Made by a program: the position numbers and the translations under genes
Source of the DNA: SHWB01 sp050246875
GTDB lineage: Bacteria; Pseudomonadota; Alphaproteobacteria; UBA6615
DNA length: 64,000 nucleotides
Direction of reading: 5' to 3'
Assembly: GCA_050246875.1 (NCBI GenBank)
Contig: JBFWVF010000006.1
Location: 248,001-312,000 of the forward strand
Notes under the pieces: generated by a model
Databases searched by the model: none
Told to the model about the DNA's origin: nothing
Seen by the model: only the letters and a program-made list of their open reading frames with translations
In this document: piece after piece, positions 1-7,977 of the stretch
Layout: the number at the start of each line of letters is the position of its first letter
Numbering within the stretch: the stretch's first letter is position 1

Positions 1-22
1 GAGAGGGCAGGGTGAGGTGGGG
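1..22. repeat. Fragment of a dispersed palindromic repeat at the window edge
   Basis: The first 22 bases repeat, with one difference (A for G at base 9), the 3' part of the intergenic element at 3831-3852 (core GGGTGAGGTGGGG). It is cut by the window edge and lies just downstream of the pyrD stop codon. Such GAGAGGG..GTGAGG palindromes are common between genes in alphaproteobacteria and probably act as REP-like transcript ends. The identification rests only on similarity within this window. Confidence 0.45.
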
Positions 23-49
23 GAAGCACCGGACGAACCGAACGGACTC

Positions 50-1135
50 CTACCCGCCCGTCCCCACCGCCTCGGCCAGCGACGTGAAACCCTCCGCCGC
101 CAGCCGCGCGGCGAGCCCGGCCTTGAGGCGCGCGATCAGCCCCGGGCCCTCATAGATCAGCGCCGTGTAGAGCTGCACCAGCGACGCCCCGGCGCGGATC
201 TTGGCCCAGGCGTCGTCGACGCTGGCGACGCCGCCGACGCCGATCAGCGGCAGCCGGCCCCCGGTGTGGCGCCGCACGCGGGCGAGCAGCGCCGTCGACA
301 TGGCGAACAGCGGCGGGCCGGACAGGCCGCCGCGCTCGCCCGCGTGGGCGCTGCGCAGGCTCGCCGGCCGCGCCGTCGTGGTGTTGGAGACGATCATGCC
401 GTCGATGCCGGCGGCGACGAGCAGGTCGACCAGCGTCAGCGCGCGCGCCTCGTCGATGTCGGGCGCCAGCTTGGCGATCAGCAGAGGCGCCGGCCGCGTC
501 GCCGTCGCCGCGGCGGCGCGCAGCGGCACGACGCGGCGCAGCAGCCCGGCGAGCCGCGCCGGTTCGAGGAAGATTTGGCCGTTGGCCGAGTTGGGGCAGG
601 AGATGTCGAGCGTGAGGTAGTCGGCGAGCGGCGCGAAGCCCTTGACCAGGCGCTCGAAGTCCGCCTCCGGGTCGCCACTGGCCGAGTTGGCCGCGAGGTT
701 GACGCCGACGACGCGGCCGTCGTCGCGTCCCGAGGCGCGGAAGGCGGCGTGGCGGGCGGCCACCGCGTCCATGCCGTCGTTGTTGAAGCCCATGCGGTTG
801 ATGGCGGCGCGGTCCTCGGCGAGGCGGAACAGGCGCGGGCGCGGGTTGCCGGGCTGGGCCAGCGGCGTCACCCCGCCGATCTCGGCGAAGCCGGTGCCGA
901 TGGCCAGCGCCCCCGCCAGCGCCACGCCGTTCTTGTCGAAGCCGGCGGCGATGCCGAACGGGTTGGGAAAGCGTCGCCCCCACAGCGTCTGCGCCAGCGC
1001 CGCATGGCCGTCCGCCGCCGCCCGCGGGCCGAGGCCGTGCGCCAGCCCCCACAGCGCCGTGCGATGCGCGGTCTCGGCCGGCAGGAGGCGCAGCAGCGCG
1101 GTGGCGGTGTCGTGCAGGGTCATGGGCAGGGTCAT
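50..1135 (-). CDS. pyrD: Dihydroorotate dehydrogenase (quinone), class 2-like
   Basis: Oxidises dihydroorotate to orotate in pyrimidine synthesis, passing electrons through FMN to membrane quinone. The 361-residue protein has an N-terminal extension of about 50 residues, as in membrane-associated class 2 enzymes. It shows AAGFDKNG (residues 63-70), GVNLAAN (144-150), KLAPD, the VSNTT loop, GGLSGPPL and the phosphate-binding GVGGV. The catalytic loop reads DISCPNSANG with Cys180, whereas class 2 enzymes normally have Ser in SSPNTPGLR; Cys is the class 1 base. This may be a divergent clade with an altered active site. An in-frame Met at codon 5 is an alternative start. The gene stands alone on this strand, upstream of a dispersed repeat. 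Confidence 0.88.
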   Translation of the reverse strand: MTLPMTLHDTATALLRLLPAETAHRTALWGLAHGLGPRAAADGHAALAQTLWGRRFPNPFGIAAGFDKNGVALAGALAIGTGFAEIGGVTPLAQPGNPRPRLFRLAEDRAAINRMGFNNDGMDAVAARHAAFRASGRDDGRVVGVNLAANSASGDPEADFERLVKGFAPLADYLTLDISCPNSANGQIFLEPARLAGLLRRVVPLRAAAATATRPAPLLIAKLAPDIDEARALTLVDLLVAAGIDGMIVSNTTTARPASLRSAHAGERGGLSGPPLFAMSTALLARVRRHTGGRLPLIGVGGVASVDDAWAKIRAGASLVQLYTALIYEGPGLIARLKAGLAARLAAEGFTSLAEAVGTGG

Positions 1136-1196
1136 GGGCGGCGCGAGCTATAGCGCGTCGCGGCGCACACCGCCAACAGCGCCCCCGGGGGGTGGC

Positions 1197-1392
1197 TTTC
1201 CTCTCCCATCGGGAGAGGGCTCGACGACCTGGCGAGCGCAGCGAGCCTTGGGCGACGAGGGTGAGGGGTTACGGTCGGCGAGGAAAATCACCGGCCGCGT
1301 AACCCCTCACCCTCCCGTCGTAGGCGCCTCGGTCGCTGCACGCCCTGCGGCGCCAACGACGGCAGCCCTCTCCCTATGGGAGAGGAGGAGCG
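1197..1392. repeat. Compound palindromic intergenic element
   Basis: An element of about 195 bp fills the space between pyrD and the M23 peptidase gene. Each end carries a small hairpin with stem CCTCTCCC/GGGAGAGG (1200-1218 and 1367-1385). The centre holds a perfect 15-bp inverted repeat, GGGTGAGGGGTTACG at 1259-1273 and its complement at 1298-1312, around a 24-base loop. The symmetrical layout fits a miniature palindromic repeat family. Parts recur at 1-22 and 3809-3852. No coding capacity is apparent. Confidence 0.7.
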
Positions 1393-1419
1393 AACCGCGT
1401 GGAAAATGCCCCGGCCGGC

Positions 1420-2835
1420 TCAGCAACTCCGGTCGGCCGGCTCGGCGCTGCCTTCCTCGAGCGGCGCCATGTCGTCGCAGGACTTCGCCATCAGCACACC
1501 GCTGCCGGCCTGCTCGAACAGGCGGTCGACGACGGCGACGTGGCGGCGGAAGCGCTCCAGTTCGCGGCCGGCGAGCGTCTCGCCCGAGGGCAGCTTGATG
1601 CTGAGCGGGTTGATCGGCTTGCCGTCGCGGTGCACCTCGTAGTGCAGGTGCGGGCCGGTCGACATGCCGGTGGTGCCGACATAGCCGATGATGTCGCCCT
1701 GGCGCACTCGGGCGCCCTGGCGGATGCCACGGGCGAAGCCCTTCATGTGGGCGTAGGCGGTGTCCCAGGTCGTGTTGTGGCGCAGCAGGATGTAGTTGCC
1801 GTAGCCGCCCTTGGGACCGGCCAGGACGATGCGGCCGTCGCCGGCGGCGTAGATCGGCGTGCCCGTCGGCGCGGCGAAGTCGACGCCGGAATGCTGGCGG
1901 GTGAAGCCCAGCACCGGATGGCGGCGCGGGCCGAAGGTGGAGGACAGGCGCGCGCCGTCGATCGGCGTCTTCATCAGCGCCTTGCGCACGCTCTCGCCCT
2001 TGAGGTTGAACCAGTCGACGTTGCCGGCCGAGGTCTCGTAGCGGTAGAGCGGCAGGTCGGCGCCACTCAGCACGAGACGCGCGTAGAGCACGTCGCCGTC
2101 GCGCACCGCCTCGCCGGCCTTGTCGTACCAGCGCTCGTACAGCGCCTCGAAGCCGTCGCCCTCCTGGATCTCGCGCTGGAAGTCGACCTCGAAGCTGTAG
2201 AGGCGGATCAGCTCGTTGAGGGTGCCGGGCGACATGCCGGCGGCCGTGCCGTCGACGTAGAGGCTCGACGAGATGACGCCGGCCGCGCGCTCGACGCGGC
2301 GGTCGAGCGGCACCGCCTGCTGCTCGGCGCGGTAGCGGCCGTCGCGCGCCTGGCGCACGGCGACCTTGCGGTCCCAGGCCAGCGGCAGGTCGAGGCGCGC
2401 GAGCTGCAGCGCCAGGTCGCCGCCCGTGCCGCCGCCCGTACCGGCGCCGTCGACGGCATCGCCGGCGCCGAAGGTCAGCGTGATGCGGTCGCCGATGGAG
2501 AGATTCTTGCGCGGGTCGTAGAGGCCGCGCAGCGCGCCGATGGCGGCATGGGCCTCGCCACGGTCTGCACCGGCGCGCACCAGCACGCCCATCAGGTTGT
2601 CGCCGCGCTCGACGACGACGGTACGCGTCACCGGCACGAAGGGACTGGCGGCGGCGGCTTCCCACTCGGTCAGCGCGCGCAGGGTGGCGAGCACGTCGCG
2701 CTCGGCATCGAAGTCGCGGACGAAGCCGGCGGCCCTGTCCGTGCCCGGTATGCCGCCGGAGAAGACCGCCACGCCCAGCGCGGCGGCACCGACGGCACCC
2801 ACGATTCCCCCGATGAGCGCGATCCGCCTTCGCAA
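1420..2835 (-). CDS. M23 family murein endopeptidase, membrane-anchored
   Basis: A predicted zinc endopeptidase cutting peptidoglycan cross-links in the periplasm. Residues about 5-27 form an uncleaved signal or membrane segment. Residues 71-122 resemble the LysM-like/OapA domain of MepM-type proteins. The LytM domain (about 297-410) has every expected residue: HSGVD (His315, Asp319), YAHM (His363) and HLH (His396, His398). At 471 residues it matches this family. The start chosen is TTG at 2835, because an in-frame stop lies upstream, no ATG or GTG intervenes, and an AGGGGGG ribosome site sits just before it. Predicted active. Confidence 0.88.
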   Translation of the reverse strand: MRRRIALIGGIVGAVGAAALGVAVFSGGIPGTDRAAGFVRDFDAERDVLATLRALTEWEAAAASPFVPVTRTVVVERGDNLMGVLVRAGADRGEAHAAIGALRGLYDPRKNLSIGDRITLTFGAGDAVDGAGTGGGTGGDLALQLARLDLPLAWDRKVAVRQARDGRYRAEQQAVPLDRRVERAAGVISSSLYVDGTAAGMSPGTLNELIRLYSFEVDFQREIQEGDGFEALYERWYDKAGEAVRDGDVLYARLVLSGADLPLYRYETSAGNVDWFNLKGESVRKALMKTPIDGARLSSTFGPRRHPVLGFTRQHSGVDFAAPTGTPIYAAGDGRIVLAGPKGGYGNYILLRHNTTWDTAYAHMKGFARGIRQGARVRQGDIIGYVGTTGMSTGPHLHYEVHRDGKPINPLSIKLPSGETLAGRELERFRRHVAVVDRLFEQAGSGVLMAKSCDDMAPLEEGSAEPADRSC

Positions 2836-3037
2836 CGCCCTGGCCCCCCTGTGACCCGCAGCCGTGTTTCCCTAGCCGCGCACGATGCCGGTGCGCCCTG
2901 TGGCCTGTCAACTGTGCATTGCAAAAAACCGGGAGAATGCAAAGACTTGCCATAATTCCTTGAACCGCTGTCGGACCCGGCGGGCGGGCCGCCCCGGCAT
3001 GGCGGCGCGGCGGCGGCACTGCGATACTGCCGCCGCC

Positions 3038-3781
3038 ATGACCGCGCCCGCCCTGACGCCCCGCCAGCGCCTGTCGCGCCTCGCCCATCTGTGGAAGGCG
3101 GCGACGCAGCGGCACCATGCCGGCATGGCGCCGTGGCTCGCCCGCCACATCCCGCCCGACGCCACGGTCATCGACGCCGGCGCCCATGCCGGGCAGTTCG
3201 CAAAGCTGTTCGCGCGGCTGGCCCCGCAGGGCGAGGTCTGGGCCTTCGAGCCGGCCGCCTATGCCCGCTCGATCCTCGGCCCGGCGCTGCGCCTGTCGGG
3301 TGCCCGCAACGTCCGCATCGTCGCCGCCGGCCTGTCCGACGCGCCCGGAACGGCGACGCTGGAGACGCCGCTCAAGCGGCGCGGCTCGCTCGGCTTCGGC
3401 CTCGCCGGCATCGGCGCCGCCACGGCGCGCGGCGATGCCGGCCGCGCCGAGACCATCGCGATCACCACCCTCGACGCCTTCGCCGCCGCCGAGGGGCTGT
3501 CGCGGCTCGACTTCCTCAAGGCCGACGTCGAGGGCTGGGAGATCCGCCTGCTCGCCGGCGGGCGCGACACGCTGGCCCGCTTCCGCCCGGCCCTGCTGCT
3601 CGAACTGGTCGGCGCCAGCCTCGCGCGGGCCGGCGACCGCCCCGGGGACGCCTGGGCCCTGCTGTCACCCCTCGGGTACCGCGCCCGCAAGCTCGTCGAC
3701 GAACAGCCGCGGGCGGACTGGCTCGACGAATTCGCGGGGGATGCGGACTACCTGTTCGTGGCGGAGAAGCAGGAAGGGTAG
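3038..3781 (+). CDS. FkbM family methyltransferase
   Basis: A class I SAM-dependent methyltransferase of 247 residues with the FkbM signature. VIDAGAHAGQFAKLFA is the SAM-binding motif I, WAFEPAAYARSIL holds the acidic ribose contact, and LDFLKADVEGWEIRLLAGG is the typical downstream block. FkbM proteins O-methylate sugars or other small acceptors; the substrate here is not evident. The reading frame is open upstream to 2885, but that stretch has atypical composition, so the ATG at 3038 is preferred. It is divergent from the M23 peptidase and has no operon partner. A second FkbM gene lies at 59855. Confidence 0.82.
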   Translation: MTAPALTPRQRLSRLAHLWKAATQRHHAGMAPWLARHIPPDATVIDAGAHAGQFAKLFARLAPQGEVWAFEPAAYARSILGPALRLSGARNVRIVAAGLSDAPGTATLETPLKRRGSLGFGLAGIGAATARGDAGRAETIAITTLDAFAAAEGLSRLDFLKADVEGWEIRLLAGGRDTLARFRPALLLELVGASLARAGDRPGDAWALLSPLGYRARKLVDEQPRADWLDEFAGDADYLFVAEKQEG

Positions 3782-3808
3782 CGGGCCGCCATGCCGCGCC
3801 GCAGCTCT

Positions 3809-3852
3809 CCCTCTCCGCCCCTTCGGGGGGGAGAGGGCGGGGTGAGGTGGGG
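3809..3852. repeat. Palindromic intergenic repeat
   Basis: A G+C-rich hairpin (CCCTCTCC at 3809-3816 pairing with GGAGAGGG at 3830-3837) is followed by GGGTGAGGTGGGG, the sequence shared with bases 1-22. It begins 28 bp after the FkbM stop codon, a typical place for a REP-like element that may stabilise or end the transcript. Confidence 0.55.
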
Positions 3853-3926
3853 CGCCGCGCGCCTCGACGTCCGCGCCAGGCCACGCACCGGCACCACCCC
3901 CGTCTCTCCAGTCCCTCCCCCACCCG

Positions 3927-3969
3927 CCTCATCCTGAAGAGGCGCGATGCGCCGTCTCGAAGGACGAGG
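3927..3969. repeat. Second intergenic inverted repeat
   Basis: CCTCATCCT at 3927-3935 pairs (one G:T) with AGGACGAGG at 3961-3969, with an internal GGCGC/GCC stem. The layout, including GAAGAGGC and GTCTCGAAGGA, resembles a repeat widespread between genes in alphaproteobacteria. It lies between two gene ends (FkbM and vapC are convergent), which fits a role in transcript termination. Confidence 0.55.
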
Positions 3970-4014
3970 CGCGGCGGCCGCGACATTCCACAAGCGCCGA
4001 ACGACACACCCGGC

Positions 4015-4467
4015 TCACGCCGCGCCGTCCAGAAGAACGCGCAGCAGGTCGTGGCGGGGATCGGCGAACGGGTTCGCCACGGTCACGCCGCCCCAGGTGA
4101 ATCCATCCTGCATGTCCTCCGACAGCAGCAGCCGGCAGCCCGCCTCGGCGGCGACCGCGAGAACGACCGCGTCCCAGATGCCGAGGCGATGGTCGGTCGC
4201 CAGATCGGCGGCCGCGACCAGTGCCGCCGGCGACGTCTCGGCGACCGCATAGGCGTCGCGCCAGCCGAGCAGCGCGTCGCGTGCCTCGGCCCGCGAACGG
4301 CCGGCGCGGCGCACGAGGACGGCGAACAGTTCGCCCAGCACCTGGGCCGGCAGGACGACCGTGTCGGCCGGCAACCGGCGCAGCAGGTCGAGCACGGACG
4401 CGCGCCGGTCGCCGTCGTTCACGCCCTCGGCATAGGCGAGGATGTTCGTATCGAGGGCGGCCTTCAC
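4015..4467 (-). CDS. vapC: PIN-domain ribonuclease toxin (VapC-like)
   Basis: The predicted toxin of a type II toxin-antitoxin pair. VapC enzymes cut tRNA or rRNA using Mg2+. The 150-residue protein keeps the acidic active site of PIN domains: Asp6 in ALDTNIL, Glu46 in LGELF, Asp99 in IWDAVV and Asp118 in LSEDM. Its ATG overlaps the antitoxin stop by four bases (ATGA at 4464-4467), indicating translational coupling. The RNA target cannot be told from sequence. Confidence 0.85.
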   Translation of the reverse strand: MKAALDTNILAYAEGVNDGDRRASVLDLLRRLPADTVVLPAQVLGELFAVLVRRAGRSRAEARDALLGWRDAYAVAETSPAALVAAADLATDHRLGIWDAVVLAVAAEAGCRLLLSEDMQDGFTWGGVTVANPFADPRHDLLRVLLDGAA

Positions 4468-4709
4468 GCGCCGTCTTCGTACAGCTCGTCGCGGGTCCAG
4501 CGGCCGGCCCGGACGACCGGCTGGCGGGCGAGGCGCTCCAGCAGCACGTCGCGCGCGCCTGCCGCCACGACCGCCCGGTCGCCCGCCGGCACGATGCGCG
4601 CGACGGGCTTGCCGTGGCTCGTCACCACATAGCTATGCCCCTCCCGCACACCACGCAGCAGGGCGGAGAACTTGCGGTTGGCTTCCGCCGACGGCAGTGA
4701 CTTCTCCAT
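4464..4709 (-). CDS. vapB: Phd/YefM-type antitoxin paired with VapC
   Basis: An 81-residue antitoxin, first gene of the pair. The N-terminal half has the Phd/YefM fold signature with the strand motif SHGKPVARIVP (about residues 31-41), a DNA-binding dimer. The C-terminal part (WTRDELYEDGA) would wrap around the toxin. The ATG at 4709 is preceded by a perfect 15-bp palindrome 13 bases upstream, as expected for autorepression. In family terms it is Phd-like rather than AbrB-like VapB; the symbol follows its partner. Confidence 0.82.
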   Translation of the reverse strand: MEKSLPSAEANRKFSALLRGVREGHSYVVTSHGKPVARIVPAGDRAVVAAGARDVLLERLARQPVVRAGRWTRDELYEDGA

Positions 4710-4722
4710 GGAGCACCAGATA

Positions 4723-4737
4723 TAGTGATAATCACTA
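4723..4737. promoter_or_regulatory. Palindromic operator of the vapBC module
   Basis: TAGTGAT at 4723-4729 and ATCACTA at 4731-4737 form a perfect inverted repeat around one base. It lies just upstream of the antitoxin start, within A+T-rich DNA including a TATA-like stretch at the -10 distance. Type II antitoxins usually bind such palindromes and repress their own operon with the toxin as co-repressor. The role is inferred from position. Confidence 0.65.
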
Positions 4738-4852
4738 CCTTAATACCGCGCGAGGCAAACCGCAACCGCCGGAATCCGCGCTGCCTATCTGCGATTGCAG
4801 GCCGACCTATACTCAACCTGGGATAGGCCCTGGCGCCGCCGCCCCGACCGGA

Positions 4853-4913
4853 CGCATGACATCGCATGACACGTCGCATGGCGACGCATGACATGTCGCA
4901 TGACAACGCATGA
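4853..4913. repeat. Iteron-like array of CGCATG blocks
   Basis: Six copies of CGCATG start at 4853, 4863, 4875, 4885, 4897 and 4907. Their spacing alternates 10, 12, 10, 12, 10, so the true unit is a 22-bp tandem repeat of about 2.7 copies. Most copies continue as CGCATGACA. It lies between the 3' end of the gamma-glutamyltransferase gene and the vapB promoter. Function is unknown; regular spacing near the DNA helical turn suggests a protein-binding array. Confidence 0.75.
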
Positions 4914-4977
4914 GCGATTTTAGACCGACCGGCGATTGAAAATCCGGCCGAAAGAACGACTTTTGCATGCCGACCGG

Positions 4978-6831
4978 CTAGCGCCCCATGGCGTAGGCTT
5001 CCTGGTAGCGCGGGTGGGCGCCGGCCTTGAGCACCAGCGTGTCGCCCTGCATCTCGCTGCCGGCCATCGTGGTACGCCCCAGTTCCCAGTCCCCCACCAC
5101 CGCCACCTGGTGGCCGCGCCGGCGCAGCTCGTCGACCGTCGCCTGCGGGATGCGGCTCTCGACCGCCACCGAGCCGGGCGCGAAGACGCGCGGGTAGAAG
5201 CTCGACGGCAGGTGGTCGGTGTGGAACTGCGGCGCGTCGCACGCCGCCTGCAGGTCGTAACCATGGTGTACATGCAGCAGGAAGGCGGTGAGCGCCCACT
5301 GGTCCTGCTTGTCGCCGCCGGGCGTGCCCCAGGCCAGCGCCGGCTTGCCCTCGCGCGTCGCCAGCGTCGGCGACAGCGTCGTGCGCGGCCTGATGCCCGG
5401 ATGCAGCGACGACGGATAGCCGTGCTCGAGCCAGAACATCTGCGCCCGCGTGCCGAGGCAGAAGCCGAGCGCCGGGATGGTCGGCGAGGACTGCAGCCAG
5501 CCGCCCGACGGCGTGCACGAGATCATGTTGCCCTCGGCGTCGGCGACGTCGAGGTGCACCGTGTCGCCGTCGGCCGGGCCACGCACCGCGGCGTCGCGGA
5601 TGCGGCCGCCGCCGCGCACGGCGTTGGGCTCGCCGACCCCGGCCGCGACCGTGTCGTTGGGCTCGCCGGCGCCGGTGCCGGCGACGTCGATCTCGCCGAC
5701 GGTGGTGTAGGCGGCCATGCGCGCGTTGCGGCCGTCCGGCGCGCCCGGCTCCAGCGTCATCGAGGCGCGGTCGCCGACGAGCCGGCGGCGGGCGTCGTTG
5801 TAGGCCTTCGACAGCAGCGTCTTCATCGGCACGTCGTTGACCGCCGGGTCGCCGTACCAGGCCTCGCGGTCGGCCAGCGCCAGCTTGGCGCACTCGACCT
5901 GCAGGTGGATGAACTCGGCGCCCTGCGGGTCCATGCCGGCGACGTCGAAGCCGTCGAGCAGGGCGAGCTGCTGCAGCATCACCGGCGACTGGCTCCACGG
6001 GCCGGCCTTGTGCACCGTCCAGCCCTTGTAGTCGTAGCTGACCGGTGGCTCGACGCTGGCCCGCCAGCGCGCCATGTCGTCGCCCGACAGCAGGCCGCCA
6101 TGTACCTTGCCGGAGGCGTCGATCCATTCGGTGGTGCGCGAGAACCGGTCGATCTCCTCGGCGACGAAGCCCTTGTAGAAGACGTCGCGGCCGGCCTCGA
6201 TCACGCCCTCGCGGCCCTTGCCCGTCGCTTCCGCCTCCTTCAGCAGGCGGGCATAGGTCTCGCCGACCTTCGGCGTGCGGTGGATGCGGCCGACGGCGGG
6301 CGTCTTGCCGTCGACCAGCCACTGCGCGGCCGAGGTGTGCCAGGCGCCGCGGAACAGCTCCTCGACCGAGCCGATGATCGACTTCATCATCGGCACCACG
6401 GCGAAGCCGTTATGGGCATAGGCGATGGCCGGCTCCAGCACGTCGCGCAGCGTGAGACGCCCGTAGTCACGCAGGATCAGCATCCAGGCGTCGAAGGCGC
6501 CCGGCACGACGGCGGCGAGCAGGCCGGTGCCCGGCACCAGCCTGAGGCCGAGCTGCTGGAACTTCTCGATCGTCGCCGCCTGCGGCGCCACGCCCTGGCC
6601 GCAGACGACCTCGACCTTGCCCTTCTTGGCACTGTAGAGCACCGCCGGTAGATCGCCGCCCGGCCCGTTCTGGTAGGGGTGCACGACCTGCAGCGCGAGG
6701 CCGGTGGCGACGGCGGCGTCGAAGGCGTTGCCGCCGCGCTCCAGCATCTGCCAGCCGGCAAGCGTGGCGAGATAGTGCGTCGAGGTGACGACGCCGAAGG
6801 TGCCGCGGATTTCCGGCCGAGTGGTGAACAT
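4978..6831 (-). CDS. Gamma-glutamyltransferase family protein
   Basis: An Ntn-hydrolase that cuts or transfers gamma-glutamyl groups, usually in the periplasm and usually after self-cleavage into two chains. The 617-residue protein has the family pattern: early GGNAFDAAVA and the junction GDTVHLDVADAEGN. Thr424 there aligns with the nucleophile of E. coli Ggt (TTH motif), so the chains would be about 423 and 194 residues. GIRPRTTLSPT and WGTPGGDKQ follow in the small subunit. The frame is open upstream to 6918, but ATG at 6831 gives the usual N-terminus. No clear signal peptide is visible, so a cytoplasmic location is possible. It is divergent from dgcN with 144 bp between. Confidence 0.83.
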   Translation of the reverse strand: MFTTRPEIRGTFGVVTSTHYLATLAGWQMLERGGNAFDAAVATGLALQVVHPYQNGPGGDLPAVLYSAKKGKVEVVCGQGVAPQAATIEKFQQLGLRLVPGTGLLAAVVPGAFDAWMLILRDYGRLTLRDVLEPAIAYAHNGFAVVPMMKSIIGSVEELFRGAWHTSAAQWLVDGKTPAVGRIHRTPKVGETYARLLKEAEATGKGREGVIEAGRDVFYKGFVAEEIDRFSRTTEWIDASGKVHGGLLSGDDMARWRASVEPPVSYDYKGWTVHKAGPWSQSPVMLQQLALLDGFDVAGMDPQGAEFIHLQVECAKLALADREAWYGDPAVNDVPMKTLLSKAYNDARRRLVGDRASMTLEPGAPDGRNARMAAYTTVGEIDVAGTGAGEPNDTVAAGVGEPNAVRGGGRIRDAAVRGPADGDTVHLDVADAEGNMISCTPSGGWLQSSPTIPALGFCLGTRAQMFWLEHGYPSSLHPGIRPRTTLSPTLATREGKPALAWGTPGGDKQDQWALTAFLLHVHHGYDLQAACDAPQFHTDHLPSSFYPRVFAPGSVAVESRIPQATVDELRRRGHQVAVVGDWELGRTTMAGSEMQGDTLVLKAGAHPRYQEAYAMGR

Positions 6832-6975
6832 GGGCGCGCGCCTTGCTGCCTGCGATGGAGGCGCCACCTTACGGCCGGCCGCGGCCGGCGGCAAATGCCT
6901 CGCCCCGGGGCCGGACAAGGCCCGCTGCCGCCGCTAGGATGGGCCGGTGGGCACGGGCCCGGCCGGAGCGTCGTC

Positions 6976-7977
6976 ATGGTGATCGTCCATCCCTATCTGC
7001 TCTTCCTCGGCGATGCCGCCGATCCGCTCGCCGCCAAGACGGCAGCCGGCATCGCCCATTGGCGGCGCGAGTGGTGCCTCGGCCAGTTGCGTCTGCCCGG
7101 CTGCAACGCCGATCTCGGCCTGCCCGACATGAGCGTCGAGGCGGCGGCAAGGGCCGGCGCGAAGACGCTGATCGTCGGCGTCGCCAACCGCGGCGGCATC
7201 ATCGGCCCGGCCTGGCGGGCGACGTTGCTCGCGGCGCTGGAGGCCGGCATGGACATCGCCGCCGGCCTGCACGAGCGCGTCGCCGACCTGCCCGACGTCG
7301 CCGCCGCCGCGGAGCGCCTCGGCCGCCGCATCTTCGACGTGCGCCATCCCGACCGCGGCTTCGAGGTCGGCACCGGCGAGAAGCGCCCGGGCAAGCGCCT
7401 GCTCGCCGTCGGCACCGACTGCTCGGTCGGCAAGATGTACACGACGCTGGCGCTGGAGGCGGAACTGAAGCGGCGCGGCGCGAAGGCGGATTTCCGCGCC
7501 ACCGGCCAGACCGGCATCCTCATCGCCGGCGGCGGCGTCTCGGTCGATGCCGTCGTCGCCGACTTCATCTCCGGCGCCGTCGAATGGCTCGCGCCGGCCA
7601 ACGATCCGGACCACTGGGATCTCGTCGAGGGCCAGGGCTCGCTCTACCATCCCTCCTACGCCGGCGTGACGGTCGGCCTCGTGCACGGCGCGCAGCCCGA
7701 CGCCCTCGTGCTCTGCCATGAGCCGACGCGGCCGCACATGCGCGGACTGCCGCATCGTTCCCTGCCCGATCTGCGGACCTGCATCGACGGCCATCTCGAG
7801 ATCGCCCGCCTGACCAATCCCGACGTGCGCTGCGTCGGCGTCGCCGTGAACACCGCCGGCATCGGCGACGAAGGCGAACGCCGCCGCCTGCTCGACGGCA
7901 TCGCCGACCGCATGGGCCTGCCGGCCGTCGATCCCGTGCGCGACGGTGTCGGCCCGATCGCCGACCGCCTGCCGTGA
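6976..7977 (+). CDS. dgcN: D-glutamate N-acetyltransferase DgcN-like (DUF1611)
   Basis: A 333-residue DUF1611 protein. Members paired with an enolase-superfamily racemase have been described as D-glutamate N-acetyltransferases, the first step of a D-glutamate to L-glutamate route. A P-loop-like motif GTDCSVGKM lies at residues 146-154, followed by the family blocks FRATGQTGILIAGGGV and VEGQGSLYHPSYAGVT. ATG at 6976 is chosen over the longer open frame because the upstream part lies over the divergent gene's leader. The stop overlaps the next start by four bases, so both are probably made together. Confidence 0.75.
   Translation: MVIVHPYLLFLGDAADPLAAKTAAGIAHWRREWCLGQLRLPGCNADLGLPDMSVEAAARAGAKTLIVGVANRGGIIGPAWRATLLAALEAGMDIAAGLHERVADLPDVAAAAERLGRRIFDVRHPDRGFEVGTGEKRPGKRLLAVGTDCSVGKMYTTLALEAELKRRGAKADFRATGQTGILIAGGGVSVDAVVADFISGAVEWLAPANDPDHWDLVEGQGSLYHPSYAGVTVGLVHGAQPDALVLCHEPTRPHMRGLPHRSLPDLRTCIDGHLEIARLTNPDVRCVGVAVNTAGIGDEGERRRLLDGIADRMGLPAVDPVRDGVGPIADRLP

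Noticed and set aside
4853..4913. CRISPR array
   Set aside because: The repeats are only 6-9 bp with 1-6 bp between them; no spacers or cas genes are present.
4936..6651. A long open frame opposite the gamma-glutamyltransferase gene
   Set aside because: Antisense shadow of a clearly conserved enzyme; low-complexity translation and no ribosome site.
6679..6975. N-terminal extension of DgcN
   Set aside because: The stretch overlaps the start of the divergent gamma-glutamyltransferase gene and resembles noncoding sequence; ATG 6976 gives the family's normal N-terminus.
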